The notes beneath the pieces are model-generated. The model saw only the letters and a program-made list of their open reading frames with translations. It searched no databases and was not told the DNA's origin. Position numbers and translations under genes: made by a program. Shown in pieces: positions 7,412-9,737 of a stretch of DNA of 9,737 nucleotides. Each line of letters opens with the position of its first letter. Position 1 is the first letter of the stretch. Source of the stretch: Flavobacteriaceae bacterium (GTDB lineage Bacteria; Bacteroidota; Bacteroidia; Flavobacteriales; Flavobacteriaceae); contig WGDF01000311.1 of assembly GCA_015493405.1 (NCBI GenBank), forward strand, positions 1 through 9,737. Reading direction: 5' to 3'.

Positions 7412-7655
7412 ATTTTGCATCTTATTTTAAAATGTCAATTTTTTAAATTAGCTGCTATTGATACTCGTTTCATAGATTAAAAAAATCATTAAAAACAATG
7501 GTTGCATATTTTTCTTGTCCAATTAAGCTTACAAAGATTTTTGTGTGGTGTTGACATTATACATTATCTTTGTAACAGTTTTAATTTTTTTATAAATAAT
7601 ACATTTAATTATAAAGGAAATTTTATAAAAGTTCAATCATAAAAATATAATAAAT
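7412..7655. other. Non-coding stretch between the antiporter and aminopeptidase genes
   Basis: These 244 nt are strongly A/T-rich and contain no credible open reading frame or RNA gene. The left half shows no convincing terminator for the antiporter gene, only a weak A/T palindrome (ATTTTAAAAT, near 7423-7432). The right half holds the aminopeptidase promoter and an approximately 80-nt leader. Confidence 0.6.
7540..7572 (+). promoter_or_regulatory. Promoter of the M17 aminopeptidase gene
   Basis: TTTG at 7540-7543 and TATCTTTG at 7565-7572 are 21 nt apart, a good match to the Bacteroidota TTTG/TAnnTTTG promoter. The spacer contains a tandem 7-nt repeat (ACATTAT twice, 7554-7567) whose second copy runs into the -7 box. 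The leader to the ATG at 7656 would be about 75-80 nt, with no Shine-Dalgarno sequence near the start. Confidence 0.65.
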
Positions 7656-9053
7656 ATGAAAATAAAAGCCATAAAAAAAGTGCCGGAAAATGCTAAAAAT
7701 GTAATTGTATTAGCCGACAAAAAATCCGAAATTAAATTTTTGCCTTGTGATAAAGTCATTCCTTTTATGAAAGAAAATTTTGACCAAGAAGACATCAGTG
7801 TTATTAAAACACCCAAACATAATATGTATGTGGTCAAAACCAAAGGCGCTGACTTGGAAAAAATCAGAAAATCGGCTTATAAAATTCATAGCGAATTAAA
7901 AGATAAAGAAGAAGAAATTGTCGTCATCGGTCATAAGGAAAAAGATTTAGAAGCATTCCTTGAAGGGATTTACCTCTCTGATTATCAGTTTTTAAAATAT
8001 TTTTCAGATAAAGACAAAAAGAAAAACAAACTCAAATCGGTTCAAGTAAAAGGACTCAGCCAAAAGAAAATAGATGAGCTTAAAAATGTCATAGAAGCCG
8101 TTCTTTGGGCACGCACTTTGGTTAACGAGCCGGTTTCTTATCTCGATGCCGAACGTTTGGCGATGGAGTTGCACAAAAAAACACAAAACGATGGCCTCAA
8201 AGTCAAGGTTTTGCATAAACAAGATATTGAAGATTTGCGCATGGGCGGTTTGTTGGCAGTCAATCAAGGTTCTGAAATTCCGCCTACTTTTACTATTATG
8301 GAGTGGAAACCCGAAAATGCCAAAAATAAAAAACCTATCGTTTTGGTGGGGAAAGGTGTAGTTTATGATACTGGTGGCTTGAGTTTAAAACCGACACCAC
8401 ATTCAATGGATTTGATGAAAAGTGATATGGGTGGTGCCGCTATGATGGCGGGCACGATGGATGCCATTTCCAAAAATAATGTGCCGGTTTGGGTCATCGC
8501 ACTGATTCCCGCTACGGATAACCGGCCCGGTAAAAATGCTTATGCGCCCGGCGATATAGTCGAAATGTATGACGGCACCAGTGTTGAAGTTTTAAATACG
8601 GATGCCGAAGGTCGTATGATTTTGGCTGATGCCATTGCTTATGCCAATCAATACAAGCCCGAAGTCATCATAGATGCGGCGACTTTAACCGGAGCAGCTG
8701 TTAGAGCCATTGGTGACAAAGCAGCAATTGTAATGGGAAATGCGCCAAAAAAATATATCAAGGATTTACAAAAATCCGGTAAAAAAGTCCATGAACGTTT
8801 GGTTGAATTCCCTTTTTGGGATGAATGGAAAGACGAAATGAAATCGGATATTGCCGACCTTAAAAATATAGGAAGTGGCAACGCCGGAATGATTACCGCA
8901 GGTAAATTTTTAGAGCATTTTGCAAAATATCCCTATATTCATATTGATATTGCCGGTCCGGCATTTCTCGAAAGTGCTCAAGATTACAAAGGTAAAGGCG
9001 GCACAGGTTTCGGCATACGGATGCTGTATCATTTTTTAAAAGATTTAAAATAA
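7656..9053 (+). CDS. pepA: M17 family leucyl aminopeptidase
   Basis: A 465-residue cytoplasmic metallo-aminopeptidase that removes N-terminal residues from peptides using two bound metal ions, normally as a hexamer. The C-terminal catalytic domain is plain. GKGVVYDTGG gives metal/catalytic residues K233 and D238. SLKP gives the catalytic lysine K245. MKSDMGGAA gives D257. The hallmark NTDAEGR gives D316, E318 and the bicarbonate-site arginine R320. Spacing follows E. coli PepA except for one extra residue between K245 and D257. The N-terminal domain (about 1-140) is lysine-rich and much less conserved, as is usual in this family. Because of that divergence, the symbol denotes family membership rather than proven orthology to PepA. 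The gene stands alone, with its own promoter upstream and a strong terminator downstream. The ATG at 7656 is the first good start in frame. Confidence 0.93.
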   Translation: MKIKAIKKVPENAKNVIVLADKKSEIKFLPCDKVIPFMKENFDQEDISVIKTPKHNMYVVKTKGADLEKIRKSAYKIHSELKDKEEEIVVIGHKEKDLEAFLEGIYLSDYQFLKYFSDKDKKKNKLKSVQVKGLSQKKIDELKNVIEAVLWARTLVNEPVSYLDAERLAMELHKKTQNDGLKVKVLHKQDIEDLRMGGLLAVNQGSEIPPTFTIMEWKPENAKNKKPIVLVGKGVVYDTGGLSLKPTPHSMDLMKSDMGGAAMMAGTMDAISKNNVPVWVIALIPATDNRPGKNAYAPGDIVEMYDGTSVEVLNTDAEGRMILADAIAYANQYKPEVIIDAATLTGAAVRAIGDKAAIVMGNAPKKYIKDLQKSGKKVHERLVEFPFWDEWKDEMKSDIADLKNIGSGNAGMITAGKFLEHFAKYPYIHIDIAGPAFLESAQDYKGKGGTGFGIRMLYHFLKDLK

Positions 9054-9082
9054 TTTTTTGATAATATTGGAGCTTATTTTTG

Positions 9083-9111
9083 AATCTCTTGCTGAGGCAG
9101 GAGATTTTTTT
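9083..9111 (+). terminator. Rho-independent terminator after the aminopeptidase gene
   Basis: A 10-bp stem (AATCTCTTGC at 9083-9092 with GCAGGAGATT at 9097-9106, one wobble pair) and a TGAG tetraloop are followed by seven T residues (9105-9111). It lies 30 nt after the aminopeptidase stop and isolates that gene from the lipoprotein gene downstream. Confidence 0.9.
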
Positions 9112-9124
9112 ATATAAAAATCCT

Positions 9125-9131
9125 TATCTTG
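9125..9131 (+). promoter_or_regulatory. Possible degenerate -7 box upstream of the lipoprotein gene
   Basis: TATCTTG, followed by CCA, resembles the common TATCTTTGCCA form with one T missing. It ends 15 nt before the GTG start, close to the 14-nt distance seen at der and the antiporter gene. No -33 element is evident. The preceding terminator means some promoter is needed here. Confidence 0.35.
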
Positions 9132-9146
9132 CCATAAAAATTAAGG

Positions 9147-9737
9147 GTGAAGTATTTGGTTCTTGTTTTTTTGTTTTTTCAAGCTTGCAGATTTAATTGT
9201 CCGCCGGACCAAAAAATCGGTACGGTTTCACTCGCCCCTGAAAGTTTGAATTACTTTCCTTATAAAGGATCAGAAAAATTGATTTTTAAAAACAGCCGAG
9301 GTAAAACCATAAAATTTTATGCCCCCCAAGGTTTAATTCGGCCTAAAACTAAAATTGCCGTTCATAAACTATGTTCGGAATTTAAATATGACGGCCGAAC
9401 AACTTATCAATATTTTGAAGGAACCGGTAAAGCCATTTGGTTCAAATCTGATGCGGGGTATGCCATAAATTTGGGTTTATTTACAGAAAATTTAAAACCG
9501 GAACAACAATTATTTTATGACAAATTAACTGTTGATATGATGCAAACCGGCAGTTTGGGACGCTTGTCTATTTTGACCAAAATTAGATTTTCAGATTCCT
9601 ATGACAAGACTGATTTTTATATTCCGGACCAGCCTGTCCGGTTGAAAAAAATTAAGATCGGCCTAAAAACATTTTATGATGTTTGGGCTTCAAAAGCATA
9701 TGATGGCCGGCAAATTTATTATAATAAAGCACAAGGA
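9147..9737 (+). CDS. Putative lipoprotein of unknown function, 3' end outside the window
   Basis: An open frame of 197 codons runs from a GTG at 9147 to the window edge without a stop. The translated start is MKYLVLVFLFFQACRFNCPP: one lysine, a hydrophobic core, then a cysteine at residue 14 preceded by FFQA. This looks like a lipoprotein signal peptide with an imperfect lipobox; a second cysteine follows at residue 18. The rest alternates hydrophobic and polar residues with many Tyr, Phe and Lys, suggesting a beta-rich, exported domain. I recognise no family. GTG is chosen because an in-frame TAA lies only 12 nt upstream (9135-9137), no in-frame ATG occurs until about 9537, and a later start would destroy the signal peptide. 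Codon use matches the neighbours. A surface or periplasmic lipoprotein is the best guess. Confidence 0.7.
   Translation, partial: MKYLVLVFLFFQACRFNCPPDQKIGTVSLAPESLNYFPYKGSEKLIFKNSRGKTIKFYAPQGLIRPKTKIAVHKLCSEFKYDGRTTYQYFEGTGKAIWFKSDAGYAINLGLFTENLKPEQQLFYDKLTVDMMQTGSLGRLSILTKIRFSDSYDKTDFYIPDQPVRLKKIKIGLKTFYDVWASKAYDGRQIYYNKAQG

Noticed and set aside
7412..7450. Possible terminator after the antiporter gene (A/T palindrome ATTTTAAAAT followed by a T run)
   Set aside because: The stem contains only A-T pairs and is separated from the T run, so it would be too weak to call.
7500..7655. Possible riboswitch or small RNA in the aminopeptidase leader
   Set aside because: The region is almost entirely A/T, with no G+C-containing stems or recognisable conserved motif.

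Overview
The window looks like ordinary chromosomal, mostly housekeeping DNA from a low-G+C member of the Bacteroidota, most likely the Flavobacteriia or a close relative. Three things point there. The left edge carries the C-terminus of a PorP/SprF-type protein of the type IX secretion system, which is restricted to that phylum. Several gene starts are preceded by the Bacteroidota promoter element TAnnTTTG. No start codon has a convincing Shine-Dalgarno sequence, which is typical of the group. I see no mobile element, CRISPR array, tRNA or rRNA, and no sign of recent transfer.

Layout, left to right. (1) The 3' end of a PorP/SprF-like gene (+) with a rho-independent terminator. (2) A convergent minus-strand unit, der followed 5 nt later by a TauE/SafE (TSUP) family permease gene. 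It has its own TAnnTTTG box just upstream of der. (3) A second minus-strand unit, tilS followed 3 nt later by a dsbD-like gene, closed by a strong hairpin terminator that separates it from der. (4) A 98-nt divergent promoter region, then on the plus strand a small two-helix basic membrane protein of unknown function and a CaCA-family sodium/calcium antiporter. (5) A 244-nt non-coding stretch with a good promoter, then an M17 leucyl aminopeptidase gene and its terminator. (6) A GTG-started putative lipoprotein gene that runs off the right edge.

Functionally the genes cover ribosome assembly (Der), tRNA-Ile decoding (TilS), periplasmic thiol redox balance (DsbD), ion or anion transport (TSUP, CaCA antiporter), peptide turnover (aminopeptidase) and gliding/secretion (PorP/SprF). 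They do not form one pathway. The shared units der-TSUP and tilS-dsbD look like compact genome packing rather than functional systems.

I found no convincing previously undescribed system. The items most worth a second look are the two unrecognised proteins (the 97-residue membrane protein and the right-edge lipoprotein), a recurring short-leader promoter geometry, the interlocked divergent promoters at tilS, the unusual CxxxC spacing in the DsbD N-terminal domain, and a clear excess of the tetranucleotide CCGG that seems confined to coding DNA.
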